From Hylemonella sp. (GTDB lineage: Bacteria > Pseudomonadota > Gammaproteobacteria > Burkholderiales > Burkholderiaceae_C), in the NCBI GenBank assembly GCA_030695415.1, contig JAUYQZ010000044.1, positions 1 to 64,000 of the forward strand: DNA of 64,000 bases, given 5' to 3'. Shown here piece by piece: positions 38,714 to 47,667 of the stretch (its first letter is position 1; every line of letters starts with the position of its first letter). Below the pieces are notes generated by a model. It was given only the letters and a program-made list of their open reading frames with translations, had not been told where the DNA came from and did not search any database. Made by a program: the position numbers and the translations under genes.

Positions 38714-39853
38714 TCAGGCCTGGGCGATGCGGTTGCGCCCCTCGTCCTTGGCCTTGTAGAGCGCCTTGTCGGCACGCGCCAGCAAGGTGTCGATCTTTTC
38801 CTCATCGGGACGGTTGGTCGCCAGACCGATGCTCACGGTGATGGCCGGCAAGCCCTCGCGCGGTGCGGCAACCTGCACGAGGATGCGCTCGGCCACCGTG
38901 ATGGCCTCCTCCGGGCTGGTCTCGGGCAGGAGCAGGACGAACTCCTCGCCACCGAAACGCGCCAGCTGGTCTGGCCGGCGCAGCAGCGCGGCGACGCGCT
39001 GCACGAAATCCACCAGCACGCGGTCGCCCGTCTGGTGACCATGCACATCGTTGATGGCCTTGAAATGGTCGATGTCCAGGATCAGCAGGGCCATGCTGCG
39101 GCCATGACGGCGGCAGCGGGCGAGTTCCTGCTCGCAGATCTCGAAGAACACACGGCGCGTCAGCACATGGGTCAGGGCATCGTGCGAGGCCAGGTACTCG
39201 AACTCGGCGCGCAGTCGGTCGCCAGCCATGAGGATCAGCCCCATGCCCAGCGCCAGGAGCATCACGGCGTTGGAACCCACGTAGAGGGCCTGCACGCGCG
39301 AGGGGGTGAACAGCCCTTCCTCGGCCAGCGGCATCCAGGCGGAGGCGAAGCGCAGCAACAGCACCATCACGTGAAGCAGCAGGACCACGCCTGTGAAGCG
39401 CGTGGAGAACGTCTTGGCCCCCTCGCTCCAGATCCGCCAGGCCATGGCGAGGAAGATGCCAGCCCATGTCAGGCTGACCAGGATCACGCGGGCGTTGTAG
39501 TTCGGCTCGACGAAGGCGTACCAGTAGAAGGGCAGTGCCAGCAGCACCAGCAGGCCGGCCCAGCGCGACCAGGCCGGTCGGCGCCCGAAGAACTGCTCGA
39601 CGCCTGCGTGGTAGGACACCATGCCGAGCAGCAGGACCAGATTGGCCGCCACGATGGTCACGACATCAGGCAGGATGCCGCGTCCGGCAAACAGCGCGGT
39701 GGACAGAAAAATCCATGCATTCGCGGCCGCCCAGAGCCCCAGCCCGCGGATGCTGCGCGGATAGCTCAGGCGCAGAAAAAAGACCATGACCGCCAGCAGC
39801 AGGCTCAGGATGCCGCTCATGACAATGAGGGAACGCAGATCGAGGGAGACCAT
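38714..39853 (-). CDS. Membrane-bound diguanylate cyclase
   Basis: The 379-residue protein makes cyclic di-GMP. Six hydrophobic helices form an N-terminal membrane sensor (about residues 10-205), followed by a GGDEF domain: DALTHVLTRRVFFE, ILDIDHFKAINDVHGHQTG, and RFGGEEFVLLLPE as the active GGEEF. The inhibitory I-site RRPD sits five residues before it, so product feedback is expected. The start is ATG 39853 (MVSLDLRSLIVMSG), which leads straight into the first helix. It converges with recJ. Confidence 0.92.
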   Translation of the reverse strand: MVSLDLRSLIVMSGILSLLLAVMVFFLRLSYPRSIRGLGLWAAANAWIFLSTALFAGRGILPDVVTIVAANLVLLLGMVSYHAGVEQFFGRRPAWSRWAGLLVLLALPFYWYAFVEPNYNARVILVSLTWAGIFLAMAWRIWSEGAKTFSTRFTGVVLLLHVMVLLLRFASAWMPLAEEGLFTPSRVQALYVGSNAVMLLALGMGLILMAGDRLRAEFEYLASHDALTHVLTRRVFFEICEQELARCRRHGRSMALLILDIDHFKAINDVHGHQTGDRVLVDFVQRVAALLRRPDQLARFGGEEFVLLLPETSPEEAITVAERILVQVAAPREGLPAITVSIGLATNRPDEEKIDTLLARADKALYKAKDEGRNRIAQA

Positions 39854-39981
39854 GGGCACGACGTCAGCAGGGATGCCGAATGTCCTCCCGGACGCAGCCC
39901 GGGAAAACGCACCAAGGTTCAATGCAATTCGGCATGCGGCCATTGTGCCAGCAGCGGCAGGCAAACCGCCCTGCGCCTAAA

Positions 39982-40848
39982 ATGCACTTCGTGAGTTCCA
40001 TCCTCAACGCCGACCTGCATTGCCACTCTGTGGTGTCCGACGGCACCCTCACGCCCGAGGAACTGGCCGCACGCGCGCACGCCAACGGCGTGGAGCTCTG
40101 GGCGCTGACCGACCACGACGAGATCGGCGGCCAGCAGCGCGCCATGGCGGCGGCCCGCGCGCACGGCCTGCCCTACCTGACAGGCACCGAAATCTCCATC
40201 ACCTTCGCCGGCCAGACCGTGCACATCGTCGGACTCGGTTTCGACGCCGAGAACGAGAGCATGAAGCAAGGCCTGCGCCAGACGCGCGGCGGCCGTGGCG
40301 AGCGTGCCCGTGAAATGGCGGCCAGCCTGGCGGCCGTGGGCATCCACGGTGCCTATGAAGGCGCGCTGACGTACGCCGGCAATCCGGAGCTGATCTCGCG
40401 CACGCACTTTGCGCGCTTCCTGGTGGAGGCCGGCGTCTGCCGCGAAACCAATGAGGTCTTCCGCAAGTACCTGACCGAAGGCAAGCCCGGCTTCGTGCCC
40501 CACCGCTGGGCCACCCTGCGCGACGCCATTCACTGGATCAGCGACGCCGGCGGCGTGGCGGTGATTGCCCACCCGGCACGCTACAACTTCACACCGACCG
40601 AGGAATACGCGCTGTTCTCCGAATTCAAGGCCCACGGAGGGCGTGGGGTCGAGGTGGTCACCGGCAGCCACAGCGCGGCCGAGTACGTGAGATACGCCGA
40701 CATGGCGCGCGAGTTCGACCTGGCCGCCTCGCGCGGCAGCGACTTCCACAGCCCGGACGAGTCGCACACCGACCTGGGCGCCCTGCCCTTCCTGCCCGGC
40801 CAGCTGACACCGGTGTGGGAACTGCTGGCAGATCGTATCCAGCAATGA
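39982..40848 (+). CDS. rnm: PHP-domain 5'-3' exoribonuclease RNase AM (YciV/TrpH family)
   Basis: The 288-residue PHP metal-dependent phosphoesterase shows ADLHCHSVVSDGTLTPEEL, ALTDHDEIGG, TGTEISI, IAHPARYNF and SRGSDFHSPDES, the complete PHP ligand set. E. coli YciV (RNase AM) trims rRNA 5' ends and also acts on pAp-like nucleotides. In E. coli it neighbours yciO; here a DMT gene lies between them. The start is ATG 39982; GTG 39991 is an alternative. The stop overlaps the DMT start as ATGA. Confidence 0.85.
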   Translation: MHFVSSILNADLHCHSVVSDGTLTPEELAARAHANGVELWALTDHDEIGGQQRAMAAARAHGLPYLTGTEISITFAGQTVHIVGLGFDAENESMKQGLRQTRGGRGERAREMAASLAAVGIHGAYEGALTYAGNPELISRTHFARFLVEAGVCRETNEVFRKYLTEGKPGFVPHRWATLRDAIHWISDAGGVAVIAHPARYNFTPTEEYALFSEFKAHGGRGVEVVTGSHSAAEYVRYADMAREFDLAASRGSDFHSPDESHTDLGALPFLPGQLTPVWELLADRIQQ

Positions 40849-41735
40849 AGCACCCCCAAACCCTGAGCGGCATGCTCTTGGCGCTTGCCGCGCTGGCCTG
40901 CTTTGCCACGCTGGACACCTCGGCCAAGGTCGTCGCACTCACCCTGCCGGTGCTGCTGGGCCTGTGGTTCCGCTACGTCTTCCAGGCCGTCATCACCACG
41001 GCCATCATGCTGCCGCAACGCGGCCGCTCTCTCTTTCACACGAAGCGCCTGGGCGCCCAGCTGCTGCGTGGCGCACTGCTGCTCGTGACCAGCCTGTTCA
41101 CGTTCCTCAGCGTCAAGTACATGCCGCTGGGCGAGTTCACGGCGATCGCCATGATCACGCCGCTGGTGGTCACCCTGCTGGCCGCCACGCTGCTGGGCGA
41201 GCATGTGTCGCGCCGGCGCTGGGTTCTGGTGGCCGGCGGCTTCGTCGGCACCCTCATCATCATCCGTCCCGGCGGCGCGCTGTTCGGCTGGACCACGCTG
41301 CTGCCCCTGGCCATGGTCGGCACCTACTCGGCCTTCCAGATCATCACCAGCAAGCTCGTGAAGACCGAGGATGCGGTCACCATGCACGTCTACACCGGCT
41401 GGGTGGGTACGCTGCTGGCCACGCTGCCCCTGCCCTTCATCTGGGCCACCCCGCAGACCGCGACCGAATGGACGGCCCTCACGCTCATGGGCCTCATGGG
41501 CACGGTGGGCCACTTCCTGCTGATCCTGGCCTTCCGGCGCACGCCGGCGGCCACGCTCACGCCCCTGCTCTACGTGCAGATCGCCTTTGCCATGCTGGCC
41601 GGCTGGATCGTGTTCAGCCACGTGCCCGATGGCTGGTCGCTGGTGGGCATGGTCATGATTGCCTTCTGTGGCGCAGCCAGCGCCTGGCTGGCCGTGCTGG
41701 AGAGCCGCGTCAAGCTCGAACCGCTGGAGGTCTGA
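40845..41735 (+). CDS. EamA/DMT-family transporter
   Basis: This is a 296-residue inner-membrane protein with ten helices in two EamA domains (GMLLALAALACFATLDTSAKV and a second starting TLLPLAMVGTYSAFQIITSKL). MKHPQTLSG at 40845 overlaps the rnm stop, and its own stop overlaps the yciO start as TGATG. It is probably a metabolite exporter of unknown substrate; coupling to rnm and yciO suggests cotranslation, not shared function. Confidence 0.88.
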   Translation: MKHPQTLSGMLLALAALACFATLDTSAKVVALTLPVLLGLWFRYVFQAVITTAIMLPQRGRSLFHTKRLGAQLLRGALLLVTSLFTFLSVKYMPLGEFTAIAMITPLVVTLLAATLLGEHVSRRRWVLVAGGFVGTLIIIRPGGALFGWTTLLPLAMVGTYSAFQIITSKLVKTEDAVTMHVYTGWVGTLLATLPLPFIWATPQTATEWTALTLMGLMGTVGHFLLILAFRRTPAATLTPLLYVQIAFAMLAGWIVFSHVPDGWSLVGMVMIAFCGAASAWLAVLESRVKLEPLEV

Positions 41736-42361
41736 TGGCCCAGCTCTTCGACGTCCACCCCGACAACCCGCAGATCCGCCTGCTCCGGCAGGCCGCGGCC
41801 CTGCTGGAAAAAGGCGGTGTGGTGGCCGTGCCCACCGACTCCAGCTACGCCCTGGTCTGCCACCTGGACGACAAGGCCGCGGCCGACAAGATGCGCAGCA
41901 TCCGGGGCGTCGACGACAAGCACCACCTGACCCTGCTGTGCCGCGACCTGGCCGAGCTGGCCAGCTACGCACGCGTGGACAACCGCCAGTACCGCCTGCT
42001 GAAAGCCGCCACCCCCGGCCCCTGGACCTTCATCCTCGAAGCCACCAAGGAAGTGCCGCGCCGCGTGAGCCATCCCTCGCGCAAGACCATCGGCCTGCGT
42101 GTGCCCGAGCACCCGGTGCTGCACGAACTGCTCGCCCAGCACAGCGGAGGCCCGCTGCTGGCCACCACCCTGATTCCGGCCGGCGAGACTGACCCTCTCA
42201 ATGACGCGCAGGAAATCCGCGAGCGATACCAGCACCAGCTGGCCGCCGTGATCGATGCCGGTGCCTGCCCGCTCGAACCGACCACGGTGATTGACCTCAG
42301 TGGCGACGTGCCGGAGGTGCTGCGCCGCGGCCGCGGCGACCCGGCGGAGCTGGGGTTGTGA
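41735..42361 (+). CDS. yciO: YciO/YrdC-family protein
   Basis: The 208-residue protein has the YrdC/Sua5-like fold: LEKGGVVAVPTDSSYALVC binds nucleotide, and KMRSIRGVDDKHHLTLLCRD and KEVPRRVSHPSRKTIGLRVP match YciO rather than YrdC. TsaC members make threonylcarbamoyl-AMP for tRNA t6A; the YciO role is less clear. The ATG at 41735 overlaps the DMT stop by one base. Confidence 0.9.
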   Translation: MAQLFDVHPDNPQIRLLRQAAALLEKGGVVAVPTDSSYALVCHLDDKAAADKMRSIRGVDDKHHLTLLCRDLAELASYARVDNRQYRLLKAATPGPWTFILEATKEVPRRVSHPSRKTIGLRVPEHPVLHELLAQHSGGPLLATTLIPAGETDPLNDAQEIRERYQHQLAAVIDAGACPLEPTTVIDLSGDVPEVLRRGRGDPAELGL

Positions 42362-42365
42362 CACC

Positions 42366-42385
42366 CCTTCCCCCGCTGGGGAAGG
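42366..42385. repeat. Short GC hairpin before the site-2 protease gene
   Basis: CCTTCCCC and GGGGAAGG pair around CGCT. There is no T-run. The stem is reminiscent of the end hairpins of the long repeat elements, and it sits in the 58-base gap between yciO and the protease gene. Confidence 0.4.
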
Positions 42386-42419
42386 TATAAGGACTGCCCT
42401 CTCTGAGACAATCGGTCCC

Positions 42420-43100
42420 GTGGATTTCAACAACCTGATTCAAACCGTCCTCATCTACGCCCTGCCGGTGCTGTTCGCCATCACCGTGCACGAGGCGGCC
42501 CACGGCTATGCTGCGCGCCATTTCGGCGACAACACCGCCGCCATGATGGGCCGCATCACGCTCAATCCCATCAAGCACATCGACCCGGTGGGCACCCTCC
42601 TGATGCCGCTGGTGTTGTACTTCGCCACCGCGAGCCTTCCCGGTGGTCCGCTCCTCTTCGGCTATGCCAAACCGGTGCCGGTGCGTTTCGACCAGCTGCG
42701 CAACCCGAAGCGCGACATGATCTGGGTGGCCCTGGCCGGCCCCGGCGCCAACCTGCTGCAGGCCCTGCTGTGGGGTGTGCTGATGTACCTGCTGCTGGCA
42801 GGCGGCCTGGAAGAGCGCTTCTTCCTCGAGATGTGCCGCGCCGGCGTGCTGGTCAACGTGGTGATGTTCGCCTTCAATCTTTTCCCGCTGCCGCCGCTGG
42901 ACGGCGGGCGCATCCTGGTCGGCCTGCTGCCCTGGAAACAGGCGGCGCTGCTCTCGCGCGTCGAGCCCTGGGGCTTTTTCATCGTCATGGCGCTGGTGCT
43001 CACCGGTATTGTCAGCACGCTCTGGATGCGGCCCGTCATGGGCCTCACCTACGGCCTGCTGGACATCCTGCTCTCGCCTCTGTCCTTCCTTCTTCACTGA
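42420..43100 (+). CDS. Site-2 protease (M50 family) membrane protein
   Basis: The 226-residue integral membrane metalloprotease has the zinc motif ITVHEAAHGYAARHFGD near residue 20 and the second conserved block NLFPLPPLDGGRILVG near residue 160, where the Asp completes the zinc site. It has about six helices and no PDZ domain, so it belongs to the small S2P group rather than RseP. The start is GTG 42420 (VDFNNLIQTVLIYALP), which gives the first helix at once. trpS follows after 9 bases. Confidence 0.88.
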   Translation: MDFNNLIQTVLIYALPVLFAITVHEAAHGYAARHFGDNTAAMMGRITLNPIKHIDPVGTLLMPLVLYFATASLPGGPLLFGYAKPVPVRFDQLRNPKRDMIWVALAGPGANLLQALLWGVLMYLLLAGGLEERFFLEMCRAGVLVNVVMFAFNLFPLPPLDGGRILVGLLPWKQAALLSRVEPWGFFIVMALVLTGIVSTLWMRPVMGLTYGLLDILLSPLSFLLH

Positions 43101-43109
43101 CACCACGCC

Positions 43110-44405
43110 ATGAGCACCGTCCGCGTCCTGACCGGCATCACCACCTCGGGCACCCCGCACCTGGGCAACTACGTCGGCGCCATCCGCCCGGCCATTGCGG
43201 CCAGCCGCGCCGCCGGGGCGGAAAGCTTCTACTTCCTCGCCGACTACCACGCGCTCATCAAGGTGGATGAGCCCGCACGCATCCAGCGCAGCACGCTGGA
43301 GATCGCCGCCAGCTGGATCGCCTGCGGCCTGGACCCCGAGCGCGTCACCTTCTATCGCCAGTCCGACGTGCCGGAGATCCCCGAACTCACCTGGTTCCTG
43401 ACCTGCGTCTGCGGCAAGGGCCTGCTCAACCGCGCGCATGCCTACAAGGCCTCGGTCGACAAGAACAACGCCGCCGGCGTAGACCCGGATTCGGACGTGA
43501 CCGCCGGCCTCTTCATGTACCCGGTGCTGATGGCCGCCGACATCCTGATGTTCAACGCGCACCGCGTACCCGTGGGGCGGGACCAGATCCAGCACATCGA
43601 GATGGCGCGCGATATCGCGGCCAGCTTCAACCATCTCTATGGCGAGCACTTCGTGCTGCCCGAGGCGCAGATCGAGGAAAGCGTGGCCACGCTACCCGGC
43701 CTGGACGGGCGCAAGATGAGCAAGAGCTACGACAACACGATTCCGCTCTTTGCCCCGCGCGAACAACTCAAGAAACTGATCGCCGGCATCAAGACCGATT
43801 CGCGCGCACCCGGCGAGCCCAAGGACACCGAAGGTTCTGCCCTGTTCCAGATCTACCAGGCCTTTGCCACGCCCGCCGAAACGGCGCAGCTGAGGCAGGC
43901 CTATGCCGACGGCATCGCCTGGGCCGAGGCCAAGACTATCCTGTTCGAGCGCATCGACCATGAGGTGGCACCGATGCGCGTCGCGTACGAAGCGTTGATC
44001 CACCACCCCGAACGCCTGGAAGAGCTGCTGCAAGCGGGCGCCACCAAGGCCCGCAAGATCGCCACGCCCTTCACCACGAAGCTGCGCCATGCCGTCGGCC
44101 TGCGCGACCTGCGCGCCCAAGCGGGAGAGAAAAAAGACAAGGCTGCCAAGGCCGCGCTGCCCAGCTTCAAGCAGTACCGCGAGGCGGATGGTCAGTTCTA
44201 TTTCAAGTTGGTGGACGCGCAGGGCAAGCTCTTGCTGCAAAGTGCCGGCTACGCCAGCCCCAAGGAAGCTGGACAGGCGGTCAAACGGCTGCAGGACTTG
44301 GCCGAACCCCTGGCCTCCGTACTCCAAGAGATACCAGTGAAACAACTGGTTACCGCGCAGGAGCTCGAGTCTGCGCTACAACTGCTGCAGGCCGCCAAGG
44401 ACTGA
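43110..44405 (+). CDS. trpS: Tryptophanyl-tRNA synthetase with C-terminal extension
   Basis: TrpS charges tRNA-Trp. The class I core shows HLGNYVGAIRP (HIGH-like) near residue 17 and GRKMSKSYDN near residue 202. The 431-residue protein is longer than the usual about 330: a tail from about residue 348, SFKQYREADGQFYFKLVDAQ, then KLLLQSAGYASPKEAGQAV, resembles the small DUF1508 domain. The function of the tail is unknown. It follows the site-2 protease closely and is probably cotranscribed. Confidence 0.96.
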   Translation: MSTVRVLTGITTSGTPHLGNYVGAIRPAIAASRAAGAESFYFLADYHALIKVDEPARIQRSTLEIAASWIACGLDPERVTFYRQSDVPEIPELTWFLTCVCGKGLLNRAHAYKASVDKNNAAGVDPDSDVTAGLFMYPVLMAADILMFNAHRVPVGRDQIQHIEMARDIAASFNHLYGEHFVLPEAQIEESVATLPGLDGRKMSKSYDNTIPLFAPREQLKKLIAGIKTDSRAPGEPKDTEGSALFQIYQAFATPAETAQLRQAYADGIAWAEAKTILFERIDHEVAPMRVAYEALIHHPERLEELLQAGATKARKIATPFTTKLRHAVGLRDLRAQAGEKKDKAAKAALPSFKQYREADGQFYFKLVDAQGKLLLQSAGYASPKEAGQAVKRLQDLAEPLASVLQEIPVKQLVTAQELESALQLLQAAKD

Positions 44406-44490
44406 TCCGTCCCCCGTGACCGGCCCGCACCAACAGCGGGTACGGTTCTTGCAAACAGCGGCTACCCCCAATGTGAGGAGCGCCGCACCC

Positions 44491-44775
44491 ATGTCTTTTG
44501 TCCCTACCGCGATCAAACGCAAGCACCTCTCACTCTCCGATCACCGGCAGACCCTGGACGAGCTTTGCCACTGGATTGACGAGCACCTGCACGAGCCCCT
44601 GGGCTGGCAGGAACTGATGGCCCAGAGCGGCCTGGACCACCAGACCCTCAACGCTTTGTTCTACAAGTTCCAGAGCAGCACCCCCATGGCCTGGATCCGA
44701 AAACGGCGCGAACTCCGCCTCGGCCCCGTGCTGGCGGCCCCACCCCGGTCACTGCGCCTGGTCGCCAGCCGCTGA
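44491..44775 (+). CDS. Mini AraC-type HTH protein
   Basis: The 94-residue protein is mostly one AraC-like helix-turn-helix pair: LDELCHWIDEHLHEPLGWQE, LMAQSGLDHQTLNALFYKFQ, then TPMAWIRKRRELRLGPVL. Full AraC regulators have two such subdomains plus a ligand domain; here there is only the C-terminal part, so it may be a stand-alone DNA-binding protein or a decayed regulator. GAGGAG lies about ten bases before ATG 44491, which supports expression. It sits just before tRNA-Ser. Confidence 0.65.
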   Translation: MSFVPTAIKRKHLSLSDHRQTLDELCHWIDEHLHEPLGWQELMAQSGLDHQTLNALFYKFQSSTPMAWIRKRRELRLGPVLAAPPRSLRLVASR

Positions 44776-44832
44776 AGGCCGGCACCGGAAGTGGGCATGG
44801 AGCGCTGTTACAATGCGGTCCACCACGAAACC

Positions 44833-44922
<90 letters not shown>

Positions 44923-44930
44923 AAAAAGCC

Positions 44931-44957
44931 AACCCCGCTCTTGCGGGGTTTGTTTTT
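44931..44957 (+). terminator. Terminator of tRNA-Ser
   Basis: AACCCCGC and GCGGGGTT pair (8 bp) around TCTT, followed by TGTTTTTT. It lies nine bases after the tRNA. Confidence 0.9.
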
Positions 44958-45067
44958 TGCGGATTGGGTCGGTGAGAAAGCACGTTGTTCGCTCTGAAAC
45001 AGTCCGGGGGACTGCTTCAGGACGCGCGCAGCCCCGAGAAATTCACGTCAGACGAGTTTCGAGCAAC

Positions 45068-45084
45068 CCCACCCTCTCCGCCAA
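45068..45084 (+). repeat. Repeated 3' end of tRNA-Ser (possible att remnant)
   Basis: CCCACCCTCTCCGCCAA is identical to bases 44907-44923, the 3' arm of tRNA-Ser with its CCA, 161 bp upstream. The base before it and the T-loop are degenerate (GTTTCGAGCAA). A decayed attachment site or a partial tRNA duplication both fit. No integrase gene is visible. Confidence 0.7.
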
Positions 45085-45094
45085 GAAAGACAGC

Positions 45095-45120
45095 AAAAAC
45101 GGGCCTCACGGCCCGTTTTT
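45095..45120 (+). terminator. Rho-independent terminator after the tRNA fragment
   Basis: A perfect 11-bp stem (AAAAACGGGCC with GGCCCGTTTTT) closes the loop TCAC. It follows the repeated tRNA 3' end just as the terminator at 44931 follows the tRNA itself. The rest of 45121-45286 shows nothing I recognise. Confidence 0.85.
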
Positions 45121-45286
45121 CGTTTCCCCCGCCGACTCGCCGAAATTCTTCGGGCGTGCAACACTTCACCCGTCGCCGGTTTGACGCTCCCCCAATCCAT
45201 CAGATACTTACGCCACCCTCCCCATTTCAGATCCAGCGACCGAGCCCAAACAGTTCGCGCCTCAAAAAAACACCTGGACCCTGCTG

Positions 45287-46102
45287 ATGCCTCCCCAGCT
45301 GCTGATCATCAACCCCAACACCACTGTCAGCGTGAGCCAGACGCTGCATGAGATTGCCTTGCGCGAAGCTGCGCAGCAGTGCGCGGTACGTGTCCAAACG
45401 GCGCGTTTGGGCGCCAGCTACATCAGCGATGAAGTGTCTTTCGCCATCGCAGGGCATGCACTGCTCGACGCGTATGCCTTCGACCGGGCCCAGCCGGACC
45501 GGCCACGGCCCGATGCGGTGGTGATTGGCTGCTTCGGCGATCCGGGTTTGCTGGCTTTGCGCCAGCTCTGCGATGCGCCGGTGATCGGCCTGGCGCAGGC
45601 TTCGATGCAGGCGGCGCATGCCCGTGGGCGCTACGCGGTGATCACGGGCGGGCAGGCCTGGGTGCCCATGCTGCAGCGCCTGGTGATGCAACTGGGGCTC
45701 GATGACAAGCTGGCCAGCATCCAGGCAGTGGACAAGACGGGCGCACAGCTCGCGGCCGATCCGCAGGCGGCCGTGCGGGAACTGGCCGACCTGTGCGAGC
45801 AGGTGCTGGCGCAAGAGAGTGCGCTGCAGACCATCTTGCTCGGTGGTGCGGCACTGGGTGGACTGGCGCAGCCGATTCAGGAACTGCTGGCCGAGCGAGG
45901 CATCAAGCAGGTGCAGGTCATGGACAGCGTCGCCAGCAGTCTGGGAATCGCCTTGACGCAGGCCAGGGCCTTTGCCACCCAACGTGGCGTCAACGGCGGG
46001 GCCGATACCGCCCCCTCTCTCGCGTCCATGGCGTCGCCCGTGGCCACCCTCGGTCTGTCATCGGAGTTGCAGATGTGGCTCGGCGGCGCCAAGCCGCACT
46101 GA
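45287..46102 (+). CDS. Asp/Glu/hydantoin racemase family protein
   Basis: The 271-residue protein resembles hydantoin/allantoin racemases: LLIINPNTTVSVSQ binds the substrate carboxylate, and VVIGCFGDPGLLALR holds the first catalytic cysteine (C82). The second catalytic cysteine, expected in an LGCAG-like motif, is replaced by G187 (ILLGGAALGGLA), so two-base racemisation looks impaired. It may be an isomerase or decarboxylase of the same fold. It leads a four-gene block with a Bug receptor, an NTF2-like protein and a NodB/PuuE-like hydrolase. Confidence 0.82.
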   Translation: MPPQLLIINPNTTVSVSQTLHEIALREAAQQCAVRVQTARLGASYISDEVSFAIAGHALLDAYAFDRAQPDRPRPDAVVIGCFGDPGLLALRQLCDAPVIGLAQASMQAAHARGRYAVITGGQAWVPMLQRLVMQLGLDDKLASIQAVDKTGAQLAADPQAAVRELADLCEQVLAQESALQTILLGGAALGGLAQPIQELLAERGIKQVQVMDSVASSLGIALTQARAFATQRGVNGGADTAPSLASMASPVATLGLSSELQMWLGGAKPH

Positions 46103-46195
46103 GCACGGAGTCACCGCAGACGCACTGGCATGCTAGTTGCTTGATGGGAGTCAGTGGCTGATCGGCCATTTCAACCCTATCTCACAGGAGCAACC

Positions 46196-47182
46196 ATGAA
46201 GCGTCGTGACTTATTGGCCGCAGGTGCGGCGTCTCTCGTAGCGGCCCCGGCTTGGGTGGGCGCACAAAGCGCCGCTTGGCCGACGCGCGGCCCGGTCCGG
46301 CTGGTCGCTCAGTTCCCGCCGGGTGGCCTCGTGGACACCGTTTCCCGCCTGATGGCGCCGCATCTGTCCCAAGCCCTCGGTCAAACCGTGGTGGTGGAAA
46401 ACCGCGCGGGCGCCGGCGGCCTGATCGGCTCGGACTATGTCTCGAAGCAGCCCGCCGACGGCTACACCCTGCTCGTGAGCCATGCCTCCGTGCACATCTA
46501 CGCCACGGCCACGCGTCGCACCATGCCTTTCGATGCGGTCAATGATTTCACGCACATGGGCATGCTGGTGGAAGCACCCATGGTTGTGCTGGTGCGCGGT
46601 GCATCGCCTTTCCAGACGCTTGAGCAGTACATGACTGCCGCAAAAACCAGACCCGTGCGCTACGGCTCCTCCGGCATCGGCTCGGCCAACCATCTGTTCG
46701 GCGAAATGCTCAAGATCGAAGGCAATGCGCCCCAGCACGACCACATTCCGTATCAGGGCAGCGCCCCGGCCATGCAGGATCTGCTGGGCGGCCAGATCGA
46801 CAGCCTGTTTGATCCCATCACGACCAATGTCGCCCAGCTCAAGGCCGGCTCGCTGCGTGCCCTGGCCGTCTCCACGCCGGCCCGCCTGCCCGCCTTGCCC
46901 AACATCCCCACCTTCGCAGAGCTGGGCTACCCGAAGCTCACCGGATCGCAGTGGCTGGGCTTGTCGGCCCCGAAAGGTCTGCCCACACCCATCGTTCAAC
47001 GCCTGACGGCCTTGATCCCCGAAATCCTGGCCAAGCCGGACATCCTGTCGCGCCTGGAAGAACTGCAAACCTTGCCGCGCAAGGCGCCGGTGCTGGGCAA
47101 TGACTTCGTCCAGCTCATCAACACGCAGATCGACACCTGGCGCGCGGTGGCCAAGCGGGCCAATGTGGAAGTCATTACATAA
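46196..47182 (+). CDS. Bug/TctC-family periplasmic solute-binding protein
   Basis: The 328-residue receptor of the tripartite tricarboxylate transporter type has a signal peptide (MKRRDLLAAGAASLVAAPAW, possibly Tat-like with RRD) and then WPTRGPVRLVAQFPPGGLVD, VENRAGAGGLIGSDYVSKQP and ADGYTLLVS, which are Bug signatures. CAGGAG precedes ATG 46196. The cognate TctAB genes are not adjacent; tctBA at 22602-24624 lack a receptor, but a link is only possible. Confidence 0.93.
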   Translation: MKRRDLLAAGAASLVAAPAWVGAQSAAWPTRGPVRLVAQFPPGGLVDTVSRLMAPHLSQALGQTVVVENRAGAGGLIGSDYVSKQPADGYTLLVSHASVHIYATATRRTMPFDAVNDFTHMGMLVEAPMVVLVRGASPFQTLEQYMTAAKTRPVRYGSSGIGSANHLFGEMLKIEGNAPQHDHIPYQGSAPAMQDLLGGQIDSLFDPITTNVAQLKAGSLRALAVSTPARLPALPNIPTFAELGYPKLTGSQWLGLSAPKGLPTPIVQRLTALIPEILAKPDILSRLEELQTLPRKAPVLGNDFVQLINTQIDTWRAVAKRANVEVIT

Positions 47183-47220
47183 TTGATCTCTTCCAAGCAC
47201 AAGCCGCAGGAGACCTTCGT

Positions 47221-47661
47221 TTGAAAACCGAATCACCCGTCATCGATACGCCGGCCCACGCGGCCTGGATCGTCAACGAGTTCCTGCGGCTGATCATGAT
47301 TCCAGATCCGCCCGCGGCCAGCCGCTACACGGCCGCGGACATGAAGATCATCTTCACCGGCAAGCGCCCCATGAGCGAGCCTGCCGACTGCACCAGATTC
47401 AACGCTTCGCGCTACAAATGGGTGAAGAAGCGCATCGAGCGCACCGATGTGGTGATTCCGACCCCGGAAGAGGTCAAGCTCGGTGAGACGGTGGTGTACA
47501 GCATTGGCACGCTCTATGGCGAATGGCCCGATGGCCAGGCCTTCGAAGGCAACCGCTATGTGGATCGTTATGTGGTGAAGAACGGCCTCATCACCCAGAT
47601 GGATGTCTGGAACGACAGCGCCGAATGGATCCTCGTGCGCGCCGGCCTGGCCGTGCTCTGA
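47221..47661 (+). CDS. SnoaL/NTF2-like fold protein
   Basis: The 146-residue protein has the length and pattern of the NTF2-like cone fold: an N-terminal helix (AHAAWIVNEFLRLIMIPDP), then strands ending GNRYVDRYVVKNGLITQMDVWNDSAEW. Such proteins are often small isomerases, dehydratases or accessory subunits. The start is TTG 47221, seven bases after AGGAGA; no nearby ATG fits. It ends six bases before the next gene, so they are cotranscribed. Confidence 0.72.
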   Translation: MKTESPVIDTPAHAAWIVNEFLRLIMIPDPPAASRYTAADMKIIFTGKRPMSEPADCTRFNASRYKWVKKRIERTDVVIPTPEEVKLGETVVYSIGTLYGEWPDGQAFEGNRYVDRYVVKNGLITQMDVWNDSAEWILVRAGLAVL

Positions 47662-47667
47662 GCGTCC

